A stretch of 46,563 nt of DNA from an uncultured Mitsuokella sp. (GCA_945873115.1 CAMCBT010000011.1:1-46563), one strand, 5' to 3'. Counted from the first letter of the stretch, positions 7,090 to 16,362 are shown. Translations and numbers: made by a program. Notes: a model not told the origin generated them from the letters alone.

Positions 7090-9090
7090 TCAGGAAGAAG
7101 ATTTGATTGCTGAGCCGTAGCGGATGAGCTGCCAGCTGAGGGTCCTGGCTATCCTTATCCAGTGGTCGGTCTTTTGGCGCTCGGCGTCGAGATCAAAAGA
7201 GGCGGCCCAGGGCAGGGGCTCTGCTGTATCCGTGCCCACGCGGCCCACGGCATTCCGTGTGACCCAGGTGCTGCGGTTGAAGCCTGCGCCCATGCCGTCC
7301 GGCTCCTCCGTGAGGGGCGGGACGATGGAGGTGTAGGAAAAGCCTGCGGGTGCGATGAGCTCCAGAAGGGTGGGCAGCACGTTTGTGAGGCCGCCTGCGG
7401 TGTCCTCCGGCAGGATGTCCTTTGTGACGCCCTTGCCATAGAGGACGAAGGGGACGCTTTGCTCCTCGTACATGGTCGGATGCTGGCTGGGATTCGTGCG
7501 GACGGCGTGGTCGCTGGTGAGGATAAAGAGGGAGTCGGGGTACTCCGCCTCCGTCCGCTTCACGAAGTCCGTCACCACCTTGTCCATATACCAGTAGTGG
7601 CCCAGCTCCACGGCGAGGCTATCCGGATCCTTTACATCCTCCATTTGGCGAACCCTTTCCTTCAGGGCTGCGAGATCCAGGCCCTCCGCCTCAAGATCCA
7701 GATTGTAGGGCGGGTGGTTCGACACGGTCATGATGACGTGGACCGCGGGCGGCTCCTCCGAAAGGTGCGCGGATATCGCCTTGAAGAGCTCCCCGTCCGT
7801 CGTGCCCCAGGTATTCTGCTTCGGGGCGTGGTAGTCCGGGTAGCCGTAGTAGTCGTCAAAGCCCTGGGCGAGGGCGAGGCGCTTGATGCCATCCCAGGAG
7901 GGGGTGCCCCCGTACCAGAAGTCCACCTTGTACCCCAGCTTCTTCAGCTGGGGGGCGAAGGCGGTGGGATAGACCTCCTTCAGGCTCCTGGGCTCGTAGT
8001 TCACAGGGATGGCCACGTCGCTGAGCCCCGTGATGATGCCGGTGAGCGCCACAGAGGTGAACTCCCCATTCGGCATAAAGGCGCGGCTCTCGTAGCCCTT
8101 TGGCGAGGCCACAAGCTCCTTTATGCCGTCGGCAATATGTAGATCCGCATATTTTTCCAGCATAGGCCAGCGAGCCCAGGACTCCCCGAGGACGATGAAG
8201 ATATGACGGGGCCTCTCCATGCGTGGGCCCTTTGTATGGCGGGTAAGATAGGCGGGAAGATCACCACCCTGTTCCTCCGAATGGCCGGCGGCGAGGCGCG
8301 CCAGCTCCCGTATGTTATCCTTTTCCACCCCGTAGAGATTTCCCGCCTGGAGTGCCTTGTTCATGCTATAGGCCCGGTACATGGCCTGGCCATCGTCCAA
8401 TATGCACTCATTGAGGAAGTCGTCGCGGGTCACGCCGGCGTTCTCCCAGTTAATCCCCGCCGAGTAGGAAAAGGCCCCGCCGAAGCGGACGAAGAGGAAG
8501 AACAGGGCAAAGGCGACGAGGAAGGCCGGCACAAAGCGCAGGGGCCGCCCCGCAAAGACGCGAGGAAGGGCGAGAGTCCCCCGCCGCAAAGAAAAGCGAA
8601 GGGCGAGTGTCAGCGCCGTCGCCAGGAGGACCGCCAGCCCCAGCCGCCAAAAGAGGCCATACTCCGCCACCAGCATGGAAAATACGGCGGCGATATCGTC
8701 ATTGGCCCCGGCCGCCACCTGGAGATTGTAGGTGGAGCGGAAGGTGGCATAGAAGGGAAAGCGGCCCAAAAAGAGCACTGTAAAGACGAGGGTGGCAAGG
8801 GCCCCAATTCCTAGCCGCAGCTGCTCGAAAAGGACACGCCCCTTTGGATAGAGGAGCGCACCGACCGTGCAGAGGAGGAAGGAGGGCAGCGCCACCCACC
8901 CCGCTGTCTTCAGCGACAGGCGAAGCCCCGTGAGATTTGCGAGGGCCACATCCCCCAGTGTAGCCGCGCTATCCATAAAGCCCGAAAAGAGCCCGAGGAA
9001 GAGAGCTCGGTACAGGCATAAAAGAAGCAGGATATAGAAGAATAGCTTCAAATCCTGCTGAATGTCTCGAAAAAAATTTTCAGTGCGCAT
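7090..9090 (-). CDS. LTA-synthase-type membrane sulfatase / phosphotransferase
   Basis: A 666-residue protein with about five N-terminal transmembrane segments (roughly residues 14-210) and a C-terminal extracytoplasmic alkaline-phosphatase-fold sulfatase domain. Seen: metal-binding IFIVLGESWA, the presumed nucleophile region NGEFTSVALTG, the WYGG segment, HPPYN and the metal site LTSDHAVR. Family members transfer phosphoglycerol or phosphoethanolamine to envelope glycans. In this LPS setting, decoration of LPS or a surface glycan is more likely than teichoic acid synthesis, but that is inference. Its start overlaps the end of the heptosyltransferase gene by 11 bp, so it is the last gene of the LPS run. 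Confidence 0.85.
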   Translation of the reverse strand: MRTENFFRDIQQDLKLFFYILLLLCLYRALFLGLFSGFMDSAATLGDVALANLTGLRLSLKTAGWVALPSFLLCTVGALLYPKGRVLFEQLRLGIGALATLVFTVLFLGRFPFYATFRSTYNLQVAAGANDDIAAVFSMLVAEYGLFWRLGLAVLLATALTLALRFSLRRGTLALPRVFAGRPLRFVPAFLVAFALFFLFVRFGGAFSYSAGINWENAGVTRDDFLNECILDDGQAMYRAYSMNKALQAGNLYGVEKDNIRELARLAAGHSEEQGGDLPAYLTRHTKGPRMERPRHIFIVLGESWARWPMLEKYADLHIADGIKELVASPKGYESRAFMPNGEFTSVALTGIITGLSDVAIPVNYEPRSLKEVYPTAFAPQLKKLGYKVDFWYGGTPSWDGIKRLALAQGFDDYYGYPDYHAPKQNTWGTTDGELFKAISAHLSEEPPAVHVIMTVSNHPPYNLDLEAEGLDLAALKERVRQMEDVKDPDSLAVELGHYWYMDKVVTDFVKRTEAEYPDSLFILTSDHAVRTNPSQHPTMYEEQSVPFVLYGKGVTKDILPEDTAGGLTNVLPTLLELIAPAGFSYTSIVPPLTEEPDGMGAGFNRSTWVTRNAVGRVGTDTAEPLPWAASFDLDAERQKTDHWIRIARTLSWQLIRYGSAIKSSS

Positions 9091-10096
9091 CCAAAAGACG
9101 CTCCTTTACCATATCCGGCGTGATGACCGCGAGGCAGTCAAGCCCCTTCGGGCAGCTGCGCTTCCAGCAGCCCCGGCAGGGGTGATCCGCCTCAATGGCA
9201 TTTTCCATCTGGCCGTAGGGGCCGTTCCGATTCGCATCCGTTGGCCCCATGAGCATGATGGTCTTCCGCCCTAAGCCGGCGGCCAGATGCACAGGACCCG
9301 TATCGCCCCCCACTACGGCTTTGGCCCCCTTCATGAGGCCTGCCAGCTGCGGCAGCGTGGTCTTTCCCACGAGATTCACCGGCGGGATGTCAGCAAGATG
9401 CAGAATCCTTGCTGCCCGCTCCTCGTCCACCGGGCCACCGCCTGCGAGGACCGGCACGAGACCCGCCTCGCTCAGCATATCGCTGAGCCTGGCGAAGTGC
9501 TCCTCCGGCCACCGCTTGTTGGGCCAGTTGGCCCCCACGGCCAGGGCCACATAGGGCCGGGAAAGATCCGCCCCTTCCTGCTGGAAGAGCCAAGAAAGCC
9601 GCGCCTTGTCCCTTTCGAGGATTTCCAGCGGGAAGCGCACCTCCTTCACGGGGCAGCCGAGGGCCCGTGCCACGTCGAGATACCGCTCTACGATATGGCC
9701 CTGGGCATTCGGCCCTAGGACGGGCTTTGATACGTAGCCGCTCCCTTCCCGCATGTTGCACATGCCGAGCTTCACGGGAGCCTTGGCGAGGAATGCCACC
9801 GCCGCCGACTTGAAGAGGCCCTGGAGATCCAGCACCGCGTCGTACTCGGCCGCCTGGAGCTTCTCCTTCAGGCGGCCGAAATTTTTCAGAAAGCCTCCGA
9901 GGCTGCGAAACTCCTTCTTCCGGAAGGTGATGAGCTCATCCACACAGGGATTGAGCGCAAGAAGCGGCCTTGCGGGAGGCTCCACCACCCAGGTGATGCG
10001 GCACGCGGGCCAGGCTTCCTTTATGGCATGGCTTACGGGGAGTGCGTGGATCACGTCCCCGATGGCCGATAGCTTTACAATCAGGATGTTTTTCAT
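9080..10096 (-). CDS. waaC: LPS heptosyltransferase, GT9 family (WaaC-like)
   Basis: A 338-residue GT9 enzyme that adds L-glycero-D-manno-heptose to the LPS inner core on the cytoplasmic face. Seen: N-terminal ILIVKLSAIGDVIHALP, the donor-site VALAVGANWPNKRWP (about residues 180-195), GGDTGPVHLAAGLG (about 265-278) and GPTDANRNGPYG. Several cysteines cluster near the C-terminus (CRGCWKRSCPKGLDC). WaaC (heptosyltransferase I) fits the N-terminal motif and the position next to the heptose genes, but WaaF is not excluded. The ATG overlaps the stop of rfaE2 (ATGA), implying coupled translation. Confidence 0.88.
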   Translation of the reverse strand: MKNILIVKLSAIGDVIHALPVSHAIKEAWPACRITWVVEPPARPLLALNPCVDELITFRKKEFRSLGGFLKNFGRLKEKLQAAEYDAVLDLQGLFKSAAVAFLAKAPVKLGMCNMREGSGYVSKPVLGPNAQGHIVERYLDVARALGCPVKEVRFPLEILERDKARLSWLFQQEGADLSRPYVALAVGANWPNKRWPEEHFARLSDMLSEAGLVPVLAGGGPVDEERAARILHLADIPPVNLVGKTTLPQLAGLMKGAKAVVGGDTGPVHLAAGLGRKTIMLMGPTDANRNGPYGQMENAIEADHPCRGCWKRSCPKGLDCLAVITPDMVKERLLDAH

Positions 10097-10560
10097 TTCG
10101 TCTCTTCGATGCGCTTGATGATACTTGTGGTGGAGCGGCCCGGCACCATCGGGAGGAAGGCCACCTCGCCCCCATAGGAGCGGACGATAGCCGCCTCTGG
10201 CAGGGGCTTATGCTCGTAGTCCGCCCCCTTGGCGTAGACATCGGGCTGAACCTTTTGGAGCACTGTCTCCGCCGTCTGCTCCCCGAAGAGCACCACATAG
10301 TCCACGGAGGCCAGCGATCCCACCACCTCCGCCCGATCCAACTCATTATTTACAGGGCGCGTCGGCCCTTTGAGCCTTCGGACGGATTCGTCCGTATTGA
10401 GGCCGAGGACGAGGATGTCCCCCAGCTTCTTCGCCGCAGCCAGATACCGCACGTGGCCCGCATGGAGGATGTCAAAGCAGCCATTCGTGAAGACGATGCG
10501 CTTGCCGCCCTTCTTGAGGATTTCCACGAGGGCCGTAATATCGTCGGATGCCACAAGCAT
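10093..10560 (-). CDS. rfaE2: D-glycero-beta-D-manno-heptose 1-phosphate adenylyltransferase
   Basis: A 155-residue nucleotidyltransferase making ADP-heptose from heptose-1-phosphate, the activated donor for the adjacent heptosyltransferase. The cytidylyltransferase-like fold is clear: FTNGCFDILHAGHVRYL carries the HxGH motif (about residues 24-40), and RSTTSIIKRI near the end carries the family STT motif. The start ATG at 10560 lies just after the rfaE1 stop; the open frame extends upstream inside rfaE1 but not as this protein. It corresponds to the C-terminal half of E. coli HldE, here a separate gene (also called hldC). Confidence 0.92.
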   Translation of the reverse strand: MLVASDDITALVEILKKGGKRIVFTNGCFDILHAGHVRYLAAAKKLGDILVLGLNTDESVRRLKGPTRPVNNELDRAEVVGSLASVDYVVLFGEQTAETVLQKVQPDVYAKGADYEHKPLPEAAIVRSYGGEVAFLPMVPGRSTTSIIKRIEETK

Positions 10561-10561
10561 G

Positions 10562-11554
10562 TTATTTCTTCCTTTCTGCCGCCGCCCGGAGCTCGGCTGC
10601 GCTGACGGTGGCTGTGCCCAGCTTCCGGACGGCGATGCCGCTGGCGATGTTGCTGAGACGGGCTGCCTCCACCGGATCGCTGCCCCCGGCGAGGGCCAGT
10701 GCCATGGCAGCGACGCAGGTATCGCCCGCGCCGGACACGTCGAAGACCTCGCTCTTGTCCGACACAGGGATGTTTGCCACGCGCCCATCGACGAGCACCA
10801 AAAGCATGCCCTTTTCCCCGCGGGTCACCAGGATCCCGTCCGCCCGGAGCCTCTCCCGAAGCTCCCGGGCCCCGGCCTCGATGGCCGCCCGGTCCTTTAG
10901 CTCCCGCCCGAGGACTGCGGAGAGCTCCGCGTCATTCTGCTTCACGTAGCCCACGCCGCGAAAACTCGCCACATCATAGCGGGAGTCCACAAGGCTCACG
11001 AGTCCCTTCTCCCGGCAGTAGCCAAGGATGCGCTGCCGGAGACGCTCCGTTACCGTCCCCGTCCCATAGTCGCTGAGGACAACGCCCTCCATCTGCGGGA
11101 GAAGCTCCTCCACTTTCGCGAGGAGCTCCTCCTCCACCTCGGCGCAGAGAGGTGCCTCGCTTTCGTTGTCGATGCGCACGATCTGCTGGCTCACGGTGGC
11201 CCGTCCCCCGGCGATGATGCGGGTCTTCGTGATGGTGGGGCGACTATCGTCCACCAGGAGGCCCGTGGTGTCCACGCCCTTCCCCTCGAGGATGGAGCGG
11301 AGGCCCACCCCTGCCCGATCGTCCCCCAGGATGCCCACCGCGTAGGCCTCTCCCCCCAGGGTCTCTACATTGTGCACCACATTTGCCGCGCCGCCGGCCA
11401 CCACGGTCTCCCCCGCCTGCTTCAGCACCAGCACCGGTGCCTCCCGGGAGATGCGGGAGATTCGGCCGTCCACGTAGATATCGGCTACCATGTCGCCGAG
11501 AATGAGGATTTTCCTCCCCTGCATGGCCCGAAGGCTCGTCTCAAACGCTCCCAT
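10562..11554 (-). CDS. rfaE1: D-glycero-beta-D-manno-heptose-7-phosphate kinase
   Basis: A 330-residue PfkB/ribokinase-family kinase that phosphorylates heptose-7-phosphate at C1. Seen: GDMVADIYVDGRISRISREAP near the N-terminus, VAGGAANVVHNVETLGG (about 50-66) and the PfkB signature DVSGAGDTCVAAMALALAGG (about 274-293) with the catalytic aspartate. It equals the N-terminal half of HldE (alternative name hldA). The ATG at 11554 sits behind AGGAAAGGG; a GTG seven codons upstream is possible but would overlap the previous gene. It is separated from rfaE2 by one base. Confidence 0.92.
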   Translation of the reverse strand: MGAFETSLRAMQGRKILILGDMVADIYVDGRISRISREAPVLVLKQAGETVVAGGAANVVHNVETLGGEAYAVGILGDDRAGVGLRSILEGKGVDTTGLLVDDSRPTITKTRIIAGGRATVSQQIVRIDNESEAPLCAEVEEELLAKVEELLPQMEGVVLSDYGTGTVTERLRQRILGYCREKGLVSLVDSRYDVASFRGVGYVKQNDAELSAVLGRELKDRAAIEAGARELRERLRADGILVTRGEKGMLLVLVDGRVANIPVSDKSEVFDVSGAGDTCVAAMALALAGGSDPVEAARLSNIASGIAVRKLGTATVSAAELRAAAERKK

Positions 11555-11568
11555 TTTTTCCCTTTCCT

Positions 11569-13104
11569 TTACCACGGGGTGAACTCCAGCTTGATATTCC
11601 AGGTATTCGCCATGGAGCGATACCGGAGGATGAGCGACGTGCAGTGCATATCGTGGTACCAGTAGTAGTCGATGTCGTCCATTTCCCCGTCATCCAGATT
11701 GTACCGGGTGCCGATGACGAACCGGTCCCTTTCTGTCAACCGGTAGCTCACGCCCCCCTCCAGCTTTTTCTTGTAGTCATCGAGGCCGTACTCGAAGACG
11801 GAGTTCCGGGTGGTGGTGGTGCGGTAGTGGAAGCTCGTATAGGCGGCCCAGCGGGCATCGAATTCCTTCGTCAGCACGAAGTCCGCATTCATGCCATCCA
11901 CCCGGGAGTGGTCGTAGCCCTCCTGGGTGATGGAGTAGCCGAGATAGGAGTGGAACGTATAGCCATCCCAGGCAATCGGATCCCGGGAAAGGCCCGCCGT
12001 GTAGGCCGTGTGGGTGCTGTGGACGCCATTGCCATACCAGCGACCCTTCTCAAAACCCAGGCTGTAGGAGAAGGGGGTGCCTGCGATATGGGCGCCGTAA
12101 TCCCAGAAAAAGGAGGGGAGCTTGCGAATCCAGTTGTTGTTCCCATCCTCGTAGTGGCCATAGCGGATGCCCGCACGCATGTCAGCGTTTTGCCAGGTCA
12201 CATCGTAGTGACTCCGCCAGCCCTCCCGGTTCATCCAGAGGAGGTTCAGGTTGAGCGCCGTATTTTTCGCGATGGAGTTATGGATATCGTAGCTCACCCA
12301 GGCCCCATCATCGGAGTCATAACCCACCCTAGGGTATTTCGGCCCCTCCTTCGAGGGATCGATGCTCGAGGTGTAGTTGTCCCGGGTATACACGGTGCGC
12401 CCCTTGATGCGGAAGCGCATCTTCTCCATGACAATCCTGTCGTTCGGATAAATCGTAATCTTGTCCGCCGCCCAGTCGTAGTCCGGCTTTACGGCGCTGC
12501 ACTTCGTCGCCGTGCCCTTATACACCACGTAGTGATCCGGGTAGAACTCAAAGCGCTTCCCCGTGATGTAGTAGCGGTCGACCTTTCCCTTGGCCTCCTC
12601 CATGGTGCCCGTCCGGGTGCCATAGTTGTACCGGGTCTTGAAGCCATCCAGGGTGACGCGGGACTGCCCTTCTGTCATCTGGACCACATGGATCTTTTCG
12701 GGGAAATAGACCTCTTTTTTTGCGAGGCTGCCCTCTGCGTCCGCTCCATCAAAGGAGTGGGCATCCGCCATGAGGATGTGGACGCTTCCCTTTGCCACGA
12801 AGTCGCCGGTCCGCTCATCGTAGCTAAGGTCGTCCCCCTCGAAGGCCACGGGCACGCTCTGGCTCTTGTCCTTCGGATCCCAGGGATAGCGGAGGTTTGC
12901 CTGCATATCCTCTGCAGCCTTCTGGAGGGCCTTCTGCTCCTCGGTCAGCCGGTTTTCCCGCTCTGTGCGCCGCGCATTCTCGATGTAGTCCAGCGCCTCC
13001 ACGCCCGTATCGGAGCTGGCCGAATAGGCCGCTGCTGTGCCGCCGGGCAAAAGCGCCGCCGCTGCGAGCGCCCCTGCAAGGAGTCTTCCTGCTCTTTTCT
13101 TCAA
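11569..13104 (-). CDS. lptD: LptD-like LPS-assembly outer-membrane protein
   Basis: A 511-residue exported protein. A basic N-terminus plus hydrophobic core ending GGTAAAYS is a signal peptide. Residues about 65-190 resemble the OstA/LptA jellyroll (FEGDDLSYDERTGDFVAKGSV), followed by the LptD-type segment KPDYDWAADKITIYPNDRIV and then alternating aromatic/polar beta-strands to a C-terminal Phe-Thr-Pro-Trp, as in a beta-barrel. In LPS export such a protein receives LPS from the LptA bridge and inserts it in the outer leaflet. It is much shorter than proteobacterial LptD (about 780 residues), suggesting a small barrel. I chose TTG at 13104 behind AGGGGAAAGG; TTG at 13119 is the alternative. 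Confidence 0.75.
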   Translation of the reverse strand: MKKRAGRLLAGALAAAALLPGGTAAAYSASSDTGVEALDYIENARRTERENRLTEEQKALQKAAEDMQANLRYPWDPKDKSQSVPVAFEGDDLSYDERTGDFVAKGSVHILMADAHSFDGADAEGSLAKKEVYFPEKIHVVQMTEGQSRVTLDGFKTRYNYGTRTGTMEEAKGKVDRYYITGKRFEFYPDHYVVYKGTATKCSAVKPDYDWAADKITIYPNDRIVMEKMRFRIKGRTVYTRDNYTSSIDPSKEGPKYPRVGYDSDDGAWVSYDIHNSIAKNTALNLNLLWMNREGWRSHYDVTWQNADMRAGIRYGHYEDGNNNWIRKLPSFFWDYGAHIAGTPFSYSLGFEKGRWYGNGVHSTHTAYTAGLSRDPIAWDGYTFHSYLGYSITQEGYDHSRVDGMNADFVLTKEFDARWAAYTSFHYRTTTTRNSVFEYGLDDYKKKLEGGVSYRLTERDRFVIGTRYNLDDGEMDDIDYYWYHDMHCTSLILRYRSMANTWNIKLEFTPW

Positions 13105-13142
13105 TGCCTTTCCCCTCAATTCCCGGGCACAAGCCCAACGCG

Positions 13143-13970
13143 TCAGATTCCTTCGACGCCCTCGTTCATGCTGCCCCTCCGGTAGCCGGTGAGATCGAGG
13201 GCCACATGGCTATAGCCCATGGCCCGGAGCGTCTCCTCCACGCTGGTGCGGGTGGAGGGCTCTAGGAACCTATCGATTTCAGAGGGCGCAAGCTCGATGC
13301 GGGCCGTGGTGCCCTTGGTCCCCTCCACCCGGACCCGCAGCTCCGAAAAGCCCGCCTGATGGAGGAACTCCTCTGCCCCCTCCACGGTCTTCAGCTTCTC
13401 CGGCGTGAGATGCGTCCCATAGGCAAAGCGGGTGGCGAGGCACGCAGAGGAGGGCCGGTCCCAGCCCTCGACGCCGAGCTCCTTCGAGAGGGCCCTGACA
13501 TCCGCCTTCCGAAAGCCGCAGTCGTGGAGGGGACTTTCGATATGGAGCTCCATGAGGGCTGTGCGGCCCGGCCGGTAGTCCCCATCGTCATCCCGGTTCG
13601 TCCCGTCCACCACATAGGCGAGCCCCTTCTCCCCCGCCATGGCCTTCAGGTGCTTGAAAAGAGCATACTTGCAATAGTAGCAGCGATCCGGCGGGTTCTC
13701 CTTCACATGGGGCACATCGAGGATGGGAAAATCGATGAGCTCGAAGGCGATGCCCTCCTGCCGGCAAAAGGCCTGGGCCTTGGCTGTATCCTCCTCCAGC
13801 ACGAAGTCGGAGGAGGCAGTAAAGGCCGCGCATTTATCCCCCAGGGTATCATGGGCCACCTTTGCCAGAAGCGTGGAGTCCACACCGCCGGAAAAGGCAA
13901 CGGCGACGCTCCCGAGGGCGCGGAGCCTCTCCTGCAGGGCCGTGTACATTGCTTGTAGCTCATTTGTCAT
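13143..13970 (-). CDS. larE: ATP-dependent sacrificial sulfur transferase LarE
   Basis: A 275-residue PP-loop enzyme. Family members adenylate and then sulfurate the carboxylates of a pyridinium precursor to make the nickel-pincer nucleotide cofactor of lactate racemase. Seen: PP-loop AFSGGVDSTLLAK (about residues 24-36), DRCYYCKYALF (about 94-104), VVDGTNRDD and PSSACLATRF, whose cysteine is the sulfur-donor position in the lactobacillar enzyme. ATG at 13970 has AAGGAG at good spacing; GTG at 13979 overlaps the fbp stop and is less likely. No larA, larB or larC is visible in the window. Confidence 0.9.
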   Translation of the reverse strand: MTNELQAMYTALQERLRALGSVAVAFSGGVDSTLLAKVAHDTLGDKCAAFTASSDFVLEEDTAKAQAFCRQEGIAFELIDFPILDVPHVKENPPDRCYYCKYALFKHLKAMAGEKGLAYVVDGTNRDDDGDYRPGRTALMELHIESPLHDCGFRKADVRALSKELGVEGWDRPSSACLATRFAYGTHLTPEKLKTVEGAEEFLHQAGFSELRVRVEGTKGTTARIELAPSEIDRFLEPSTRTSVEETLRAMGYSHVALDLTGYRRGSMNEGVEGI

Positions 13971-13975
13971 GGGAT

Positions 13976-15889
13976 TCACTCCTTCGGATTCAGCATGCCG
14001 TTCTGGTAGGCAAGCAAGAGATTATAGAGATCTGTGATTTCGTCCTGTATGGCGCGGCCCTCATCCGTCTCCCCCACGGTGGTGCTCATGGACTGGAGCT
14101 CCACCGTCTCGGAGACGGACTCGATGTCGTGGTTTTCCCGAAGGGCCGCCCGGACGTCTGCGATTTTCTGATGCTCCAGGAGCCGGAGGCCTCGGGAATT
14201 GGAGATAAGGGTGTAGCCGGAGATGCCTGTCTTCTTATGGTAGGCCCGGCAGAAGCCCCCGTCGATGACGATGGCCCGGCCGCCTGCCTTCACGGGGGTC
14301 TCCCCCTTCTTCACCTTCACCGGCACATGGCCGTTGATGATATGGCCCCGCTTCGGATCGAGGCCAAACTCCGCGAGCACCTGCTCGCAGCAGTCCACCT
14401 GGTCGATTTTTTTGAAATAGGGGTCTGAGGGCTCCTTCCAGGTGGACTCATCTGCAATGAGGGCCCGCTCGAAGGTCTTGAACTCCCGGCCCGATAGGGG
14501 CGATATGCGGCCGCACCACAGGAAGTAGAGGAAGTCCAGGCCGCTCTCCGTGCCGTGAAGGTAGGCCTCCCTCGCCTGCCTCTCGCAAAAGTCGAACCAG
14601 CTCTTTCCTTGATACGTCTTGCCGCCGTAGGAAATCGCCCGGAAGCTGCCCTCCTCATTCATGGGCACACAGCCGTGGAAAAGCAGGTTGCCATTGAAGG
14701 TCGTGTAGAGGCTCCCCTTCTGGTAGAGGTAGTCCACATGGCGGCGGAGGGCCTTGCTCTCCATAAAGTAGGAGCGAAGGTCCGCGAGAATTTCCGCCTC
14801 CTCCTCCGTGAAGGCGTAGGGATCTTCCGTGTCCACGTCAATAGTGGGAAAGTAGGCGTGCTCCAGCTCGTAGCGCTTGCCATCCCCCAATACCGCGCAG
14901 GAGGAGCGGAAGTCGATTTTATGGAGGAGCAGCCGGCTATCCATCTGCATATCGGGATTTCGCCGGATGAGCTGGCCCTCCGTCTTGAACATCATCATGG
15001 TCATAGCCCGCTCCGCCGCCTTGATGGGGGACTCATCCGGGTAGAGGTGGGAGGCGAAGGTGGTGAGGGGCCGGAGGCTCACCCCGTAACCCCGCTCCAG
15101 CACGTCCGTATTCTTGTACCGGAGAGAGTTTCGCACCACGGTGGCGATGCAGGCCTCGCTCCCCAGGGCCGCCCCCATCCAGAGCACGTCGTGATTGCCC
15201 CACTGGATGTCCACGGAGGGGTGCTCCATGAGGAGGTCCAGGATGGCATCGGGCCGGTCCCCCCGGTCGAAGAAGTCCCCCACGATGTGGAGCCTGTCCA
15301 CCGCCAGCCGCTTCACGAGCACGGCGAAGGCCTCGATGAAGTCGGCGCTGCTGTCGATCTGGACGATGGTGCTGATGAGCTTGCGCAGATACACGCCCTG
15401 GGCCGCGTCCCGCTCCGGTCGGGTATTCATGAGCTCCACGATGATGGAGGCGTAGCGCTTCGGGATGAAGCCCGCCACCTTGGAGGCGGGGTATTTGTAG
15501 CTCATGAGCTTTGCGAGGGAGAGGAGGTTCTCGAGGTTTTTCCGATACCAGGCGGGGGTCGCCTCCCGCCGCTCTCGCATCTGCTCGATTTTTTCCTTCG
15601 GATAATAGATGAGGGTGCACAGCTCCGCCTTTTCCTCCGCCGTGAGGCTTTCGCCGAAGACGTAGTCCACCTTTTCCCGAATGACGCCGGAACAGTTGTT
15701 GAGGATGTGGAAGAAGGAATCGTACTCCCCGTGAAGGTCGCTCATGAAGTGCTCGATGCCCTTGGGGAGGGCGAGCCTTGACTGGAGGTAGATGAGGGAT
15801 TCATAGACGGCTTCCTTCGTGGGATATTTTTCCGCCAGCAGCAGGAGAAGCTTGCTGGGCTTTGCGGTGCCATTGATGCAGCGGGGCAT
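13976..15889 (-). CDS. fbp: fructose-1,6-bisphosphatase, class III
   Basis: A 637-residue gluconeogenic enzyme hydrolysing fructose-1,6-bisphosphate. It is the Firmicutes type with a metallophosphoesterase core: MSDLHGEYDSF (about residues 48-58), VGDFFDRGDRPDAI, QWGNHDVLWMGAALG and INGHVPVK.KKGE near the C-terminus. Length is that of the family (about 640-670). The start is ATG behind AAAGGAGGGA; a long upstream extension overlapping the ydjM-like gene in another frame is rejected. It begins 14 nt after the ydjM-like stop, and its own stop lies just upstream of the larE start, over the larE ribosome-binding region. Confidence 0.95.
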   Translation of the reverse strand: MPRCINGTAKPSKLLLLLAEKYPTKEAVYESLIYLQSRLALPKGIEHFMSDLHGEYDSFFHILNNCSGVIREKVDYVFGESLTAEEKAELCTLIYYPKEKIEQMRERREATPAWYRKNLENLLSLAKLMSYKYPASKVAGFIPKRYASIIVELMNTRPERDAAQGVYLRKLISTIVQIDSSADFIEAFAVLVKRLAVDRLHIVGDFFDRGDRPDAILDLLMEHPSVDIQWGNHDVLWMGAALGSEACIATVVRNSLRYKNTDVLERGYGVSLRPLTTFASHLYPDESPIKAAERAMTMMMFKTEGQLIRRNPDMQMDSRLLLHKIDFRSSCAVLGDGKRYELEHAYFPTIDVDTEDPYAFTEEEAEILADLRSYFMESKALRRHVDYLYQKGSLYTTFNGNLLFHGCVPMNEEGSFRAISYGGKTYQGKSWFDFCERQAREAYLHGTESGLDFLYFLWCGRISPLSGREFKTFERALIADESTWKEPSDPYFKKIDQVDCCEQVLAEFGLDPKRGHIINGHVPVKVKKGETPVKAGGRAIVIDGGFCRAYHKKTGISGYTLISNSRGLRLLEHQKIADVRAALRENHDIESVSETVELQSMSTTVGETDEGRAIQDEITDLYNLLLAYQNGMLNPKE

Positions 15890-15903
15890 GGATTTCCCTC
15901 CTT

Positions 15904-16356
15904 TCAGGGGCTGGACAGGGGGATGATGGTGGATAGAAAATAGCAGAGGAGGACGCAGAGGATGGTGATGAAGTATTCCCGGAAGGAGCCCACCTTGAAG
16001 AGGCGAAGGCCGACCTTCTTGTCGGGGCGCAGAAGCGGCACCTTGCCACAGAGGGCGTCCTCGGCGATGTGGAGGAGGGCGCCAATGGCGAGGAAGAGAC
16101 CGCCTCGGCGGGCCTCCTCGGGAAGGGCCGGGACGGGGGTATCGGCGAGGCCCAGCAGGATGCCCATGAGGCCGATGTAGAGGAGGGGCCAGTGGGACCA
16201 GCCCCGATGGCGGCTGCGCCAAAAGAGGGAGCCGGGGCGGCCTTCGATTTTATCCGGGATAATAGCGCCTGCCATGGAAAAGGCAGTGCTGAGCGGATCT
16301 CGGGTGGCCGTATAGACAAGGACCCCCGTCAAAATCTCATGGTTCACCCATTTCAT
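15904..16356 (-). CDS. YdjM-like membrane-bound metal-dependent hydrolase family protein
   Basis: A 150-residue membrane protein of the DUF457/YdjM type. Conserved histidine and acidic positions are visible: MKWVNHEILTG at the N-terminus, IPDKIEG, SRHRGWSHW (about residues 48-56) and LLHIAEDALCGKVPLL (about 92-107). Three to four hydrophobic segments can be read. The hydrolase activity is assumed from the motif; no substrate is known. It starts 6 nt after the permease stop and precedes fbp by 14 nt, so it is inside the operon. Confidence 0.8.
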   Translation of the reverse strand: MKWVNHEILTGVLVYTATRDPLSTAFSMAGAIIPDKIEGRPGSLFWRSRHRGWSHWPLLYIGLMGILLGLADTPVPALPEEARRGGLFLAIGALLHIAEDALCGKVPLLRPDKKVGLRLFKVGSFREYFITILCVLLCYFLSTIIPLSSP

Positions 16357-16362
16357 GGGAGT

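Noticed and set aside
6948..7150. Minus-strand open frame of about 65 codons after the sulfatase gene, ending KNQYNEIRLADSITLLEAMIFWKDRK
   Set aside because: It reads somewhat like protein, but there is no ATG, GTG or TTG at a usable distance from the AAGGAG in it, and it overlaps the sulfatase end in another frame. It could be a frameshifted tail; not enough support to annotate.
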